From contig CAJHNH020000493.1 in assembly GCA_905116865.2 (NCBI GenBank), positions 1 through 64,000 of the forward strand: 64,000 nt of DNA. The letters run 5' to 3'. The notes beneath the pieces are model-generated. The model was given only the letters and a program-made list of their open reading frames with translations. It did not search any database and had not been told where the DNA came from. The position numbers and the translations under genes were made by a program. Of the stretch, positions 47,965 through 58,799 are shown piece after piece (the stretch's first letter is position 1; the number at the start of each line of letters is the position of its first letter). Source of the stretch: Candidula unifasciata. Taxonomy: Eukaryota; Mollusca; Gastropoda; Stylommatophora; Geomitridae.

Positions 47965-48031
47965 AATTACATAGATTGCATGCTGAAGGTTCTGTTTTCT
48001 CACGCGAAGGCTGTCGGTTGTCAATGGGTAT
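47965..48031 (-). CDS. Membrane-protein gene: ectodomain exon B
   Basis: Acceptor GTGTGTCACAG, donor GTGAGT. The 67-nt exon reads IPIDNRQPSREKTEPSACNL then CN plus one base, which joins the exon at 43824-43913 in phase (T|CG = Ser). It is a diverged duplicate of the exon at 49036-49115. Supported by splice sites and phase; no known domain. Confidence 0.48.
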
Positions 48032-48084
48032 CTGTGACACACGTAGAAAATATAAAGTTATATAACGCGGCCACAATTTACAAA

Positions 48085-48420
48085 TTGCTAGAGGTTCCGG
48101 GTTTAATCCCCGGTAAGGGTTGGGATTTTTTCACGTAGACCCCCCTGGTCTCTGGATAGTGAGATCGGACGCCCGTGTGCATTATTGCGCACGTAAAAAC
48201 TCCCTTGGCAGTTGGAAATCGAAAAGAGTAGCCTAACGGCGCTGCCCGGGAAAAATTTGTAGTTTAAAAATCTACCTAAAGTATTTCAGGATCCTTGCCG
48301 GTGCTACAGAACCTGTGCACTGTGTTAGCTTTTTCGGACTTGAGTTAGAAAAACAACGGAGCACTTATAGGTTAATACCCGTGTGCCATGATGCTGACCC
48401 ATTGTTAAAAATCACAAAAC
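48085..48420 (+). mobile_element. SINE-B, plus, head partial
   Basis: B box GGTTCCGGGTTTAATCCCC, then the full body (CCTGGTCTCTGGATAGTGAG, TTGGCAGTTGGAAATCG, GGAGCACTTATAGG). Confidence 0.7.
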
Positions 48421-48514
48421 CTCAAAAAATTAACATATTGCACAATTCATTCATTGCCTGTCACAGTTCGCTTGAATATGTATTTATCTAAAAATAATAT
48501 TTTCATTTATTATT

Positions 48515-48805
48515 TGTTTGGGAGCCGCCGTGGCCTTGCGGCTAGACACTCGCCTGCGGATCGAAAGGTCGTGAGTTCGCTGTCTGGCGGAGCAGGACTT
48601 TTTTCAAAAATCACCTTAGCTCCCAGGTCGACCCAGCCTCGAGTGGGTACTGGGTGCAGTCCTGGAAAGTAAAGGCGGCCGGCGTGATGCTGACCACATC
48701 ACCTGTCTTGTGCCGTTGGTCTATAAAATATTTAGGTCTAGCCCTATATACCCAATACGACTAAAAGGTGTGGAAAAGGGTCCTTCACTTTTACTTTATA
48801 TATGT
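48515..48805 (+). mobile_element. SINE-F, plus, full length
   Basis: Head GGGAGCCGCCGTGGCCTTGC with A box, GGTCGTGAGTTCGCTG B box, body with AGGTCGACCCAGCCTCGAGT, and the end GGGTCCTTCACTTTTACTTT. The best copy of this family in the window. Confidence 0.75.
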
Positions 48806-48827
48806 ATATTTATTCTTCAACTCTTTG

Positions 48828-48962
48828 AGTCCCGAGGAACGCATCATACGTTCATAGGTTCCTACCAAGAAGCCCAATGAACGCATGATGCGCCGATTTT
48901 ATGTCTCTCTGTACTACCCGTTGGGCCTGTGATGCTAAACCCCTGCGACTCAAAGAGTTAAT
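48828..48962. mobile_element. Inverted-repeat MITE at TTAA (piggyBac-like)
   Basis: Ends CTCTTTGAGTC and GACTCAAAGAG are inverted repeats with TTAA on the right (the left is TCAA). Length about 130 bp. The TTAA target and the CTCTTTGAGT end are reminiscent of piggyBac-type MITEs. Confidence 0.5.
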
Positions 48963-49035
48963 GAGGCTAGGTTGTTTACAGGGCCGTACTGGGATTTGAA
49001 CTAGGCTCACTGTCTTCACAGACACACATACTCAC

Positions 49036-49115
49036 AAGGGTGGTTCTATAAATTCGTAGATCTCATGCTGAGTGTTATCTGTTCTCAGCAGAAGCTGTTG
49101 GCCATCAACGAATAT
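49036..49115 (-). CDS. Duplicated exon of the membrane-protein gene (exon A), phase conflict
   Basis: Acceptor TTCTTTCGCAG, donor GTGAGT. The only open frame reads IFVDGQQLLLRTDNTQHEIY then EFIEPP plus TT. It aligns with exon B (ATA/ATA start, TCAGCATG and GTGAGTAT end in common) but is 13 nt longer. Joined to exon B or to the exon at 43824, it runs into a stop. It may be a dead duplicate, a mutually exclusive exon of another isoform, or the end of a truncated form. Confidence 0.4.
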
Positions 49116-49119
49116 CTGC

Positions 49120-50240
49120 GAAAGAAATAAAGGAATTGCAGGACTGTCATAATGAAAATCGAGAAGAGAGATTCGCCGTCTGGTCGCTTCGAAGGCGACG
49201 ACGGGCTCACGCTGCCTTCGCCAGTTAATTTATTATTTTATTGGGTGTAACAGCCTGGAAAACGACAAAAGACTACAGTTCAGCAGCTTGAAGATCTTGA
49301 TTTAGTCTGGTTTAAAAATGACTAAGACGCCACAGAAATAGGGTTTAGTCTTGGACAGTAAGATGGGGAAAAATCTGGCCACTGTGAATAAAACGGCCGA
49401 CTGACTGATTATTGGCCTCCTTCTTTTTGGTTGTCGCTCGGTGGTCAGTCGGTATGGTCATGCGCCCTGTCTGCTGTTGTTGACTGCACTTGGTCTCAAC
49501 TCACAGGTGTGTCAGATCGGACCGGCTAAGCGACGCTAGACTGGCTCGTGATCACGGTACGTTTCAATTAGTGGGGTAATGTTAGATTTGATTTCCATTG
49601 TGCATCTTTGCTAGGAGATAGTTTGATGGCAGGTCGCTATAAGTGATTTGTCTGTCTGGTGGCATATTGAAGCTTAACGCACATGTTACATTTGTTTCGG
49701 TTTTTGCCATGGTTGAGTTAATCTCGCTGAGCGCATGGTGTCATCATATTTCATTGTTAGCTGGAGATAATGATCGCTTTAGACTCTAGTCGAGCACGTT
49801 GGTTGTTGTTAACGTCGTTATTTGTGGACCACGGTGATGTTATGTTAAGTACATTAAACAGATGTTTAATCTAGTAATCATAGTTCCAGTTGTTTTCCGT
49901 TCAGCTTAAGACTTGTAGTTAGTGTGCCTAGTTTAGCTTATTTATTGCTTGGCTGATCTAAACTTTACAAAGATTTCTTGTCAGGGAGAGATATTTTTTA
50001 TCTCACCCCCGCCTAAACGAACTTTCTCTCTTTTTTTTTTCTTTTACTGAGGCAGCTTATGGTTGGGTTTTGTCTCCCACTCGCCACGTGACATTATTTA
50101 GAGCTCTTTTAGGGTCGGAGTCGAGGAGATTTCAAGGAGTAGATTTCCATATTATCCTTTATGGTTATCTCTTCTCTTTTCCTCCATTACGAGATTAGAT
50201 ACCCCATCTGCTCTGCTTCTAGTAGATTCGGTTGAGTTTT
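49120..50240. other. No gene recognised; CpG-rich segment at 49430-49555
   Basis: The plus-strand segment 49430-49555 is CpG-rich and ends at a possible donor (CACG|GTACGT), so an unannotated first exon on plus is conceivable. I could not find a coding frame. The rest holds nothing I recognise. Confidence 0.3.
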
Positions 50241-50244
50241 GGGT

Positions 50245-50575
50245 CTATAGAACGGATCAACATCATGGCACAAGGGTAGTAACCCATAACTGCTACTTCT
50301 AAGTCAAATATGAGTCCGAAGAATCTCAGCACAGTGCACAAACTAGGTTCCTGAAATATTTTGGGTAGATTTTTTTAACCCTAAATTGTGCCCGGGCAGC
50401 GCCGTTAGGCTACTCTTTTCTATTTCCAACTGCCAAGGGATTTTTTTTTAACGCGCGCAACAATATACAGGGGCGTCCTATCTGACTACCTTGAGACCAA
50501 GGGAAATTATTAGATGTCGGGGCCTGAACCAGGGACCTCCAGCACTCGAGGCGTACGCCATGCCTTGAGATTTTA
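50245..50575 (-). mobile_element. SINE-B, minus, near full length
   Basis: Reverse of the SINE-B body (ACGGATCAACATCATGGCAC, TTTCCAACTGCCAAGGGA) ending with the head near 50560 (CTCGAGGCGTACGCCATGCC). Confidence 0.7.
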
Positions 50576-50759
50576 TTAGTCTGTTTGTCGCTTGATGCGT
50601 TGGGTAAGTTGTTGATTGTTTGTGTTTTTGGTTAGTGTTTGTAGGTGTATTGGTTTTTTGCTGACTGATCTTGTTGGTAGGTGGGTTGCTTTAAGGTGGA
50701 TTTGTTGGCTGATGTGTTGCTTGACTGTTGGTTGGTGTTGGTAGGTATGATGGTAGATT

Positions 50760-50935
50760 TGACATTTTACAGAGCTGGCTTTTTTGTATGCAGAGTGTTG
50801 GTTCCTTGCCTCTCAGGCGGGTGCACTACGTCTTTGACGAAAACACCCCAAATTAGTTACCTATTACGACATGCTTGTAAAGGGGAGCAATGGGTCTGTT
50901 CTTTGTTCTTTAAAATAGAGCCCCTGACCCCACTA
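50760..50935 (-). mobile_element. SINE-A fragment, minus
   Basis: Central and head parts in reverse: TTGTATGCAGAGTGTTGGTT, TATTACGACATGCTTG and GAGCAATGGGTCTGTTC. The 3' end is missing. Confidence 0.65.
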
Positions 50936-50952
50936 TGTTTGATATTCTAGGG

Positions 50953-51128
50953 CACAGACTCTCAAATTGACGGACCCTTCAAAACAGTTCCCTAATTCTC
51001 TAGGGACCCCCATAATTATTTTCTTTTATAACTTCAATGAATATGTTTTTCGATGGTCTTAGGCGACCTAAGTGAAAGGGTCGTTCGACCCAAATAAGGG
51101 GTCTCTACTGGCAGGTTGAGAACCGCTG
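50953..51128 (-). mobile_element. SPIN-like hAT MITE, 176 bp
   Basis: On minus it starts CAGCGGTTCTCAACCTGCC, followed by GGGTCGAACGACCCTTTCAC and GGTCGCCTAAGACCATCG, strings I recall from the SPIN (Space Invaders) hAT family. The other end is a decayed TTTGAGAGTCTGTG. The flanks ttctaggg (50945-50952) and ttttagaa (51129-51136) resemble a diverged 8-bp hAT duplication of nTCTAGAn type. Non-autonomous. The family call is from memory of the consensus. Confidence 0.72.
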
Positions 51129-51156
51129 TTTTAGAACTAAAAGAGTTAACTAAAGG

Positions 51157-51360
51157 TTATGGTAAGATTTTAAATGTTTCCGATGTAAACTGACCAGAAA
51201 CAGGGTTATCTTTCCTAGAAAGCCAAAAATATCGCATACCCTTCAAACAGGGCATGACTAAACTGAAAAACCTGGCCAGATAAACTGGCGCCAACAAACA
51301 AACTGTTGTACTTTTGAGCGGCAGAAAAATTACACTTGTATACCAAACATTTTGGAGAGT
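51157..51360 (-). repeat. Dispersed repeat shared with 14900-15030
   Basis: Minus strand GTTTATCTGGCCAGGTTTTT, CAGTTTAGTCATGCCC and GTTTGAAGGGTATG. Reads like an old transposon end; class unknown. Confidence 0.4.
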
Positions 51361-51391
51361 AAATTTTATTGTTTTAATTTGCACATATTCT

Positions 51392-54300
51392 CCGTGTGAG
51401 TTCAAATGCTCGGTTTTTGTTTTTTAAAAAGATGGGGGGAGAGAATAAACCCACCGCTCCTTAAAAAGATGGGGGAGAGAATAAACCCACCGCTCCTTAA
51501 AAAGATGGGGGAGAGAATAAACCCACCGCTCCTTAAAAAGATGGGGAGAGAATAAACCCACCGCTCCTTAAAAAGATGGGGGAGAGAATAAACCCACCGC
51601 TCCTTAAAAAGATGGGGGGGGGGGAGAGAATAAACCACACCGCTCCTTAAAAAAGATGGGGGGGGGGAGAGAATAAACCCAACCGCTCCTTAAAAAGATG
51701 GGGGAGAGAATAAACCCACCGCTCCTTAAAAAGATGGGGGAGAGAATAAACCCACCGCTCCTTAAAGAGATGGGGGGAGAGAATAAACCCACCGCTCCTT
51801 AAAAAGATGGGGGAGAGAATAAACCCACCGCTCCTTAAAAAGATGGGGGAGAGAGAATAAACCCACCGCTCCTTAAAAAGATGGGGAGAGAATAAACCCA
51901 CCGCTCCTTAAAGAGATGGGGGAGAGAATAAACCCACCGCTCCTTTAAAGAGATGGGGGAGAGAATAAACCCACCGCTCCTTAAAAGATGGGGGAGAGAA
52001 TAAACCCACCGCTCCTTAAAAAGATGGGGGGAGAGAATAAACCCACCGCTCCTTAAAAAGATGGGGGAGAGAATAAACCCACCGCTCCTTAAAAAGATGG
52101 GGGAGAGAATAAACCCACCGCTCCTTAAAAAGATGGGGGAGAGAATAAACCCACCGCTCCTTAAAAAGATGGGGGAGAGAATAAACCCACCGCTCCTTAA
52201 AAAAGATGGGGGAGAGAGAATAAACCCACCGCTCCTTAAAAAGATGGGGGAGAGAATAAACCCACCGCTCCTTAAAAAGATGGGGGAGAGAATAAACCCA
52301 CCGCTCCTTAAAAAGATGGGGGAGAGAATAAACCCACCGCTCCTTAAAAAGATGGGGGAGAGAATAAACCCACCGCTCCTTAAAAAGATGGGGGAGAGGA
52401 ATAAACCCACCGCTCCTTAAAAAAATATGGGGGAGAGAATAAACGCCCACCGCTCCTTAAAAAGATGGGGGAGAGAATAAACCCACCGCTCCTTAAAAAG
52501 ATGGGGAGAGAATAAACCCACCGCTCCTTAAAAAGATGGGGGAGAGAATAAAACCCACCGCTCCTTAAAAAGATGGGGGAGATAATAAACCCACCGCTCC
52601 TTAAAAAGATGGGGGGAGAGAATAACCCCACCGCTCCTTTAAAAAGATGGGGGAGAGAATAAACCCACCGCTCCTTAAAAGATGGGGGGAGAGAATAAAC
52701 CCACCGCTCCTTAAAAAGATGGGGGATACCCACCGCTCCTTAAAAGAGGAATAAACCCACCGCCTCCTTAAAAAGATGGGGGGAAAAGAATAAACCCACC
52801 GCTCCTTAAAAAGATGGGGGAGAGAATAAACCCACCGCTCCTTAAAGAGATGGGGGAGAGAATAAACCCACCGCTCCTTAAAAAGATGGGGGAGAGAATT
52901 AAACCCACCGCTCCTTAAAAAGATGGGGGAGAGAATAAACCCACCGCTCCTTAAAAAGATGGGGGAGAGAATAAACCCAACCGCTCCTTAAAAAGATGGG
53001 GGGGAGAATAAACCACCGCTCTTACTTAAAAAGATGGGGGGAGAGAATAACCCCACCGCTCCTTAAAAAGATGGGGGAGAGAATAAACCCACCGCTCCTT
53101 AAAAAGATGGGGGGAGAGAATAAACCACCGCTCCTTAAAAAAGATGGGGAGAGAATAAACCCACCGCTCCTTAAAAAGATGGGGGAGAGAATAAACCCAC
53201 CGCTCCTTAAAAAGATGGGGGAGAGAATAAACCCACCGATCCTTAAAAAGATGGGGAGAGAAGAAAACCACCGCTCCTTAAAAAGATGGGGAGAGAATAA
53301 ACCCACCGCTCCTTAAAAAGATGGGGGAGAGAATAAACCCACCGTCTCCTTAAAAAGATGGGGAGAGAATAAACCCACCGCTCCTTAAAAAATATGGGGG
53401 AGAGATAACCCAAACCCACCGCTAAAAAAAAAAAAAATAAAAAGAGGGGGGAGAGAATAAACCACCGCTCCTTAAAAAGATGGGGGAGAGAATAAACCCA
53501 CCGCTCCTTAAAAAGATAGGGGGAGAGAATAAAAACCCACCGCTCCTTAAAAAGATGGGGGAGAGAATAACCCACCGCTCCTTAAAAAGATGGGGGAGAG
53601 AATAAACCCACCGCTCCTTAAAAAGATGGGGGAGAGAATAAAACCCACCGCTCCTTAAAAAGATGGGGGAGAGAATAAACCACCGCTCCTTAAAAAGATG
53701 GGGAGAGAATAAACCCACCGCTCCTTAAAAAAGATGGGGGGAGAGAATAAACCCACCGCTCCTTAAAAAGATGGGAGAGAATAAACCCACCGCTCCTTAA
53801 AAAGATGGGGGAGAGACTAAACCCACCGCTCCTTAAAAAGATGGGGGAGAGAATAAACCCACCGCTCCTTAAAAAGATGGGGGGAGAGAATAAACCCACC
53901 GCTCCTTAAAAAGATGGGGGAGATAATAAACCCACCGCTCCTTAAAAAAGATGGGGGAGAGAATAAACCCACCGCTCCTTAAAAAGATGGGGGAGAGAAT
54001 AAACCCACCGCTCCTTAAAAAGATGGGGGAGAGAATAAACCCACCGCTCCTTAAAAAGATGGGGGAGAGAATAAACCCACCGCTCCTTAAAAAGATGGGG
54101 GGGAGAGAATAAACCCCACCGCTCCTTAAAAAGATGGGGGAGATAATAAACCCCCACCGCTCCTTAAAAAGATGAGGGGAGAGAATAAACCCACCGCTCC
54201 TTAAAAAGATGGGGGAGATAATAAACCCACCGCTCCTTAAAAAGATGGGGGGAGAGAATAAACCCATCGCTCCTTAAAAAGATGGGGGAGAGAATAAACC

Positions 54301-56230
54301 CACCGCTCCTTAAAAAGATGCGGGAAAGAATAAACCCACCGCTCCTTAAAAAGATGGGGGAGAGAATAAACCCACCGCTCCTTAAAGAGATGGGGGGAAG
54401 AGAATAAACCCACCGCTCCTTAAAAGATGGGGGAGAGAATAAACCCACCGCTCCTTAAAAAGATGGGGAGAGAATAAACCCACCGCTCCTTAAAAAGATG
54501 GGGGAGAGAATAAACCCACCGCTCCTTAAAAAGATGGGGGAGAGAATAAACCCACCGCTCCTTAAAAAGATGGGGGAGAGAAATAAACCCACCGCTCCTT
54601 AAAAAAGATGGGGAGAGAATAAAACCCACCGCTCCTTAAAAAGATGGGGGAGAGAATAAACCCACCGCTCCTTAAAAAGATGGGGGAGATAAATAAACCC
54701 ACCGCTCCTTAAAAAAGATGGGGGAGAGAATAAACCCCACCGCTCCTTAAAAAGATGGGGGGAGAGAATAAACCCACCGCTCCTTAAAAAGATGGGGGAG
54801 AGAATAAAACCCACCGATCCTTAAAAAGATGGGGGAGAGAATAAACCCACCGCTCCTTAAAAAGATGGGGGAGAGAATAAACCCACCGCTCCTTAAAAAG
54901 ATGGGGGAGAGAATAAACCCACCGCTCCTTAAAAAGATGGGGGAGAGAATAAACCCAACCGCTCCTTAAAAAGATGGGGGAGAGAATAAACCCACCGCTC
55001 CTTAAAAAGATGGGGGAGAGAATAACCCACCGCTCCTTTAAAAAGATGGGGGGAGAGAATAAACCCACCGCTCCTTAAAAAGATGGGGGAGATAATAAAC
55101 CCACCGCTCCTTAAAAAGATGAGGGGAGAGAATAAACCCACCGCTCCTTAAAAAGATGGGGGAGATAATAAACCCACCGCTCCTTAAAAAGATGGGGGGA
55201 TGAGAATAAACCCATCGCTCCTTAAAAAAGATGGGGGAGAGAATAAACCCACCGCTCCTTAAAAAGATGCGGGAAAGAATAAACCCACCGCTCCTTAAAA
55301 AGATGGGGGAGAGAATAAACCCACCGCTCCTTAAAGAGATGGGGGGAGAGAATAAACCCACCGCTCCTTAAAAAGATGGGGGAGAGAATAAAACCACCGC
55401 TCCTTAAAAAAGATGGGGGAGAGAATAAACCCACCGCTCCTTAAAAAGATGGGGGAGAGAATAAACCCACCGCTCCTTTAAAAAGATGGGAGAGAATAAA
55501 ACCCACCGCTCCTTAAAAAAGATGGGGGAGAGAATAAACCCACCGCTCCTTAAAAAAGATGGGGGAGAGAATAAACCCACCGCTCCTTAAAAAGATGGGG
55601 GAGAGAATAAACCCACCGCTCCTTAAAAAGATGGGGGAGATAATAAACCCACCGCTCCTTAAAAAGATGGGGGGAGAGAATAAACCCACCGCTCCTTAAA
55701 AAGATGGGGGAGAGAATAAACCCACCGCTCCTTAAAAAGATGGGGGAGAGAATAAACCCACCGCTCCTTAAAAAAGATGGGGGAGAGAATAAACCCACCG
55801 CTCCTTAAAAAGATGGGGGAGAGAATAACCCACCGCTCCTTAAAAAGATGGGGGAGAGAATAAAACCACCGAAAAGATGGGGGAGGAGAATAAACCCACC
55901 GCTCCTTAAAAAGATGGGGGAGAGAATAAACCCACCGCTCCTTAAAAAGATGGGGGAGAGAATAAACCCACCGCTCCTTAAAAAGATGGGGGAGAGAATA
56001 AACCCACCGCTCCTTAAAAAAGATGGGGGAGAGAATAAACCCACCGCTCCTTAAAAAGATGGGGGAGAGAATAAACCCACCGCTCCTTAAAAAGATGGGG
56101 GAGAGAATAAACCCACCGCTCCTTAAAAAGATGGGGGAGAGAATAAACCCACCGCTCCTTAAAAAGATGGGGGAGAGAATAAACCCACCGCTCCTTAAAA
56201 AGCATGTCGTATAAGACGACTAATTAATAA
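51392..56230 (+). mobile_element. SINE-A copy with a massively expanded internal segment
   Basis: The left flank of the array is a SINE-A head (CCGTGTGAGTTC at 51393). The right flank is the next part of SINE-A (AAGCATGTCGTATAAG, then ACGACTAATTAAT, from 56200). Between them, the SINE-A segment AATGGGG..AAAACAAGAATAGACCCACTGCC..AAAAAG is replaced by about 130 copies of a 36-bp version of itself. An A/G-rich stretch at 56306-56330 may be the remnant tail. Confidence 0.75.
51430..56203 (+). repeat. 36-bp satellite array, about 4.8 kb, about 130 copies
   Basis: The unit is ATGGGGGAGAGAATAAACCC followed by ACCGCTCCTTAAAAAG. Units are nearly identical; most differences are G-run length (4-8), A-run length, or single-base indels. 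The 12-codon unit (MGERINPPLLKK on plus; RWVYSLPHLFKE on minus) opens many frames that are not genes. Some homopolymer variation could be sequencing error. Confidence 0.97.
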
Positions 56231-56414
56231 TTTGCTAAAATCGAAAAGCACATAAATCTCAGCCGAGCTTTAAACCACAACTCCGCCTCTTTAAGGTCGA
56301 ATGTAGAAAAAGAAGCAGAAGAAAAATATTGTAAGTATGAATAATATTCTATGCAGCCTATCTTTGTTGCCTGAAATAATAAAAAGCAACCCAACCAGAA
56401 ACCATTTATCTATC

Positions 56415-56600
56415 TTCTTTTACCCCGCCAGGACATCACACAAGCGATAAACACCGGATGACACAAAATATCACCATGCGGATGAGGATCACCCGTGGAG
56501 AGGTCTCAGAAACCGCGTTCAGCCATTAGACCATATTTATGGCCGGGCTATATTGCGGCCCCTGGCAAGAGCCAGAGTAGGACTGCAGTTAACGAAAAAT
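56415..56600 (+). repeat. Dispersed repeat E
   Basis: Contains CACACAAGCGATAAACACCG, GCGGATGAGGATCACCCGTG and GGCCCCTGGCAAGAGCCAGA. Also at 17560 and, reversed, at 27620. Confidence 0.7.
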
Positions 56601-56604
56601 TGCA

Positions 56605-56870
56605 CCCCACAAGGGAATGACTAGATTAACTATATATAGGTTAGTTGCGTATCCTTTACAGTGCGTTGCAGAACCAACCCCAGCAGCCCCTGGGTGTTGT
56701 GTGGTTTCTCTAGGCAAATTTACATCTAGTAGTTTGGCATTTCTTCTGGAAGGTCGTTCCCCTGATACCACTGTCGAAACCAACGCAAGGCGCATGGCCC
56801 GCAGCTGGGATCGAACCCGGTACCCCGACATTACGAAGCGTTCGCAAGGACTTAGCCACAGAGCCTACAA
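56605..56870 (-). mobile_element. SINE-G, tRNA-derived, minus
   Basis: Minus head GGCTCTGTGGCTAAGTCC (A box) and GGTACCGGGTTCGATCCCAG (B box) look like a tRNA-Thr-type ancestor, with a loop resembling TTCGTAA. It lacks a proper acceptor stem pairing with its 3' side, and a long body follows, so it is a SINE, not a tRNA gene. Confidence 0.65.
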
Positions 56871-56879
56871 CTATATATA

Positions 56880-57295
56880 GAGAAACCATAAATAACCAGT
56901 CCTAATATATGGGAGTGAATCATCATGATTGGTGAATATATTGGCTTAACCGCTTTACAAACTATATCAGAGGAGTTCACATATCCATATAAGACTTAGA
57001 TGTTGTAAACCATTTATTAAATGTAAAAATTATTTTTAACTATGAAATGATTAACGAATGAATAACTGTATACAAGAGTTAGACTGTGAGGGCACAATTT
57101 TAGACGGGCCTGTGTGGCCAATTCATAACTCTTTGAAAAAAAGTTTGTTCATTCATACAGTTCTTTTAATTATTTAGAGAAACGGTGGAGGAGGGGGTGT
57201 TGGGTTGCTCCTAGCACGCCGAATTTATACCTGATGAGGCCCCAAACTATATAGCCTCAGACCCTGCGGCTCCTAATAGTTTAAATGATATCAGC
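56880..57295. other. No gene recognised
   Basis: AT-rich. A segment near 57095-57125 (TTTTAGACGGGCCTGTG) resembles motifs near 37310. Confidence 0.45.
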
Positions 57296-57299
57296 TAAC

Positions 57300-57545
57300 C
57301 TCAGAACACATTAGAACACGTGGATTATGGCCTGGAGAGAATGAGGCCCCTGGGTGTAACCAGTAGCTCTATCCAGCTCACTACACTTAGAGGAAAGGCA
57401 AGACAGAGATATAACCAGATTGTGACCGGTACCATCAAAATTGAAACTCTGCGCTGGCTGCTGAAGAGGACGGAGCATGCATGGAAATTCCCTGAGTGCT
57501 ATAGTGTTAGCAAAATCCACGGACAGCTCCAGATATTAGGCCGTA
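57300..57545 (+). mobile_element. I/Nimb-type 3' end, plus
   Basis: LERMRPLGVTSSSIQLTTLR, GKARQRYNQIVTGTIKIETL, then RWLLKRTEHAWKFPECYSV. The same ending as 63420-63640. Confidence 0.7.
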
Positions 57546-57549
57546 CCAC

Positions 57550-57920
57550 CAAATGAATTATCATTTTGAAGATAAATATTTTTAAATAACCCTTTTATTT
57601 ATCTTTAGAGTAATAATTCATTTAATAACACATGTTGCAAATTAATTAAAGTGTAGTTCAATTTGTGTATAAATCTAATTAATAACAATGGCCACGACCG
57701 ACCGGCCTTGCCAGCCTCACAAAAATTGGAATTCCCGTTTGAGCTGAACGCCCTGATATCTGGAGCTGGTCATGGCAAAATCACATTAATTATATTACAT
57801 AATCCTCTGGAAAGACATATTCAAAGAAAATTGCATTTGTGGGGGACAAATATGAATTGTTGAGGTCCCTGCTGATTGTGGGGCCCTGAACTGTAGCTTG
57901 GTTACCTTATGCCTAAATCC
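57550..57920. other. No gene recognised
   Basis: AT-rich; nothing assigned. Confidence 0.5.
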
Positions 57921-57924
57921 AGCG

Positions 57925-58165
57925 CAAGTCGTCAAGCCGTTTGTCTCGCGCTCTGAAGGTCACGGGTTCGCGTCGTGGCTGCACCGTTCAGTTGACGAGT
58001 GCAATTATTAAGAAAATCCCCAGGAATCGTCGTCAGAGCTACGGAGTTCGTGCTGTATGCGATACTGCTTGCAGGCGGTTTGTCATTCTGCCGAGAGAGA
58101 CCCAGCCATATGGGATAAAACCCGGTGCAATGAAGTCGATCCTCTAACTTTAACTTTAACTGGCC
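57925..58165 (+). mobile_element. SINE-D with (ACTTT)n-like tail
   Basis: Head CCGTTTGTCTCGCGCTCTG, B box GGTCACGGGTTCGCGTC, body GGAATCGTCGTCAGAGCTAC, tail CTAACTTTAACTTTAACT. The short tandem tail suggests mobilisation by a non-LTR element. Confidence 0.7.
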
Positions 58166-58184
58166 ACTAGAGACTGGTGCCCCG

Positions 58185-58450
58185 GCATGGAACTGACCAC
58201 CACACCTAGTATCCGTGGCCAAGAGTCAAGCTCCATTCCTCGCGCTCTGAATGTCTTGGGTTCCTTTCGCTGCTGCTTCGTTCGATTCACAAGTGCAATT
58301 TTACTGAGATCCCCAGGGATCATCACTGGAGATACCGAGTTCGTACTTTGTTTGACGCTCTTGATAGGAGCGCTAGTTGGTCTGCGGCGAGAGACAGAGC
58401 CACGTGGAGTCAAACCCGGTGCAAGGAGGTCAGGCCTCTGGAATTGTAAT
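58185..58450 (+). mobile_element. SINE-D, second copy
   Basis: CCTCGCGCTCTGAATGTC, GTTCGATTCACAAGTGC, GGGATCATCACTGGAGATAC and ACCCGGTGCAAGGAGGTC, in the same order as 57925-58165. Confidence 0.65.
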
Positions 58451-58469
58451 GCCTCTGAACTAGAATATG

Positions 58470-58775
58470 CCTCCTTCCTCTTCTTTGCGTTCCCCGGCTG
58501 AAAACTCCGGTTGAAAGTTCCAGGTGTTCGTCCACCTTTAGACTATGGTCTTGTTCCAGAACCTGAGTATTGTGTGTATATCCGTTTCACAGATCTGGCT
58601 TATCTGTATGCAGACCGGTGGTTCCTTGCCTCTCAGGAAGATGCACTACAACTTCGAAGGATGTCCCCCAGTTCGTCGACTCCTACGACATGTTTGTTGG
58701 GGAGACAGTGGGTCTATTATAGTCTCCCCCCCCCCACCCCCACCCCCACAATGTGGCTCCGGAACTCTCGCAGGG
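58470..58775 (-). mobile_element. SINE-A, minus, near full length
   Basis: Short CTT tail, full body, head region with a poly-C run, then CTCCGGAACTCTCGCAGGG. Confidence 0.7.
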
Positions 58776-58799
58776 AGAAACTAGAATAAATGGTATAAC

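Noticed and set aside
51400..56214. Many 60-190-codon frames with a 12-residue repeat (MGERINPPLLKK or its reverse)
   Set aside because: Products of the 36-bp array, interrupted by indels at random.
56800..56870. tRNA-Thr-like gene on minus
   Set aside because: A and B boxes are present but acceptor-stem pairing is lost and a long SINE body follows.
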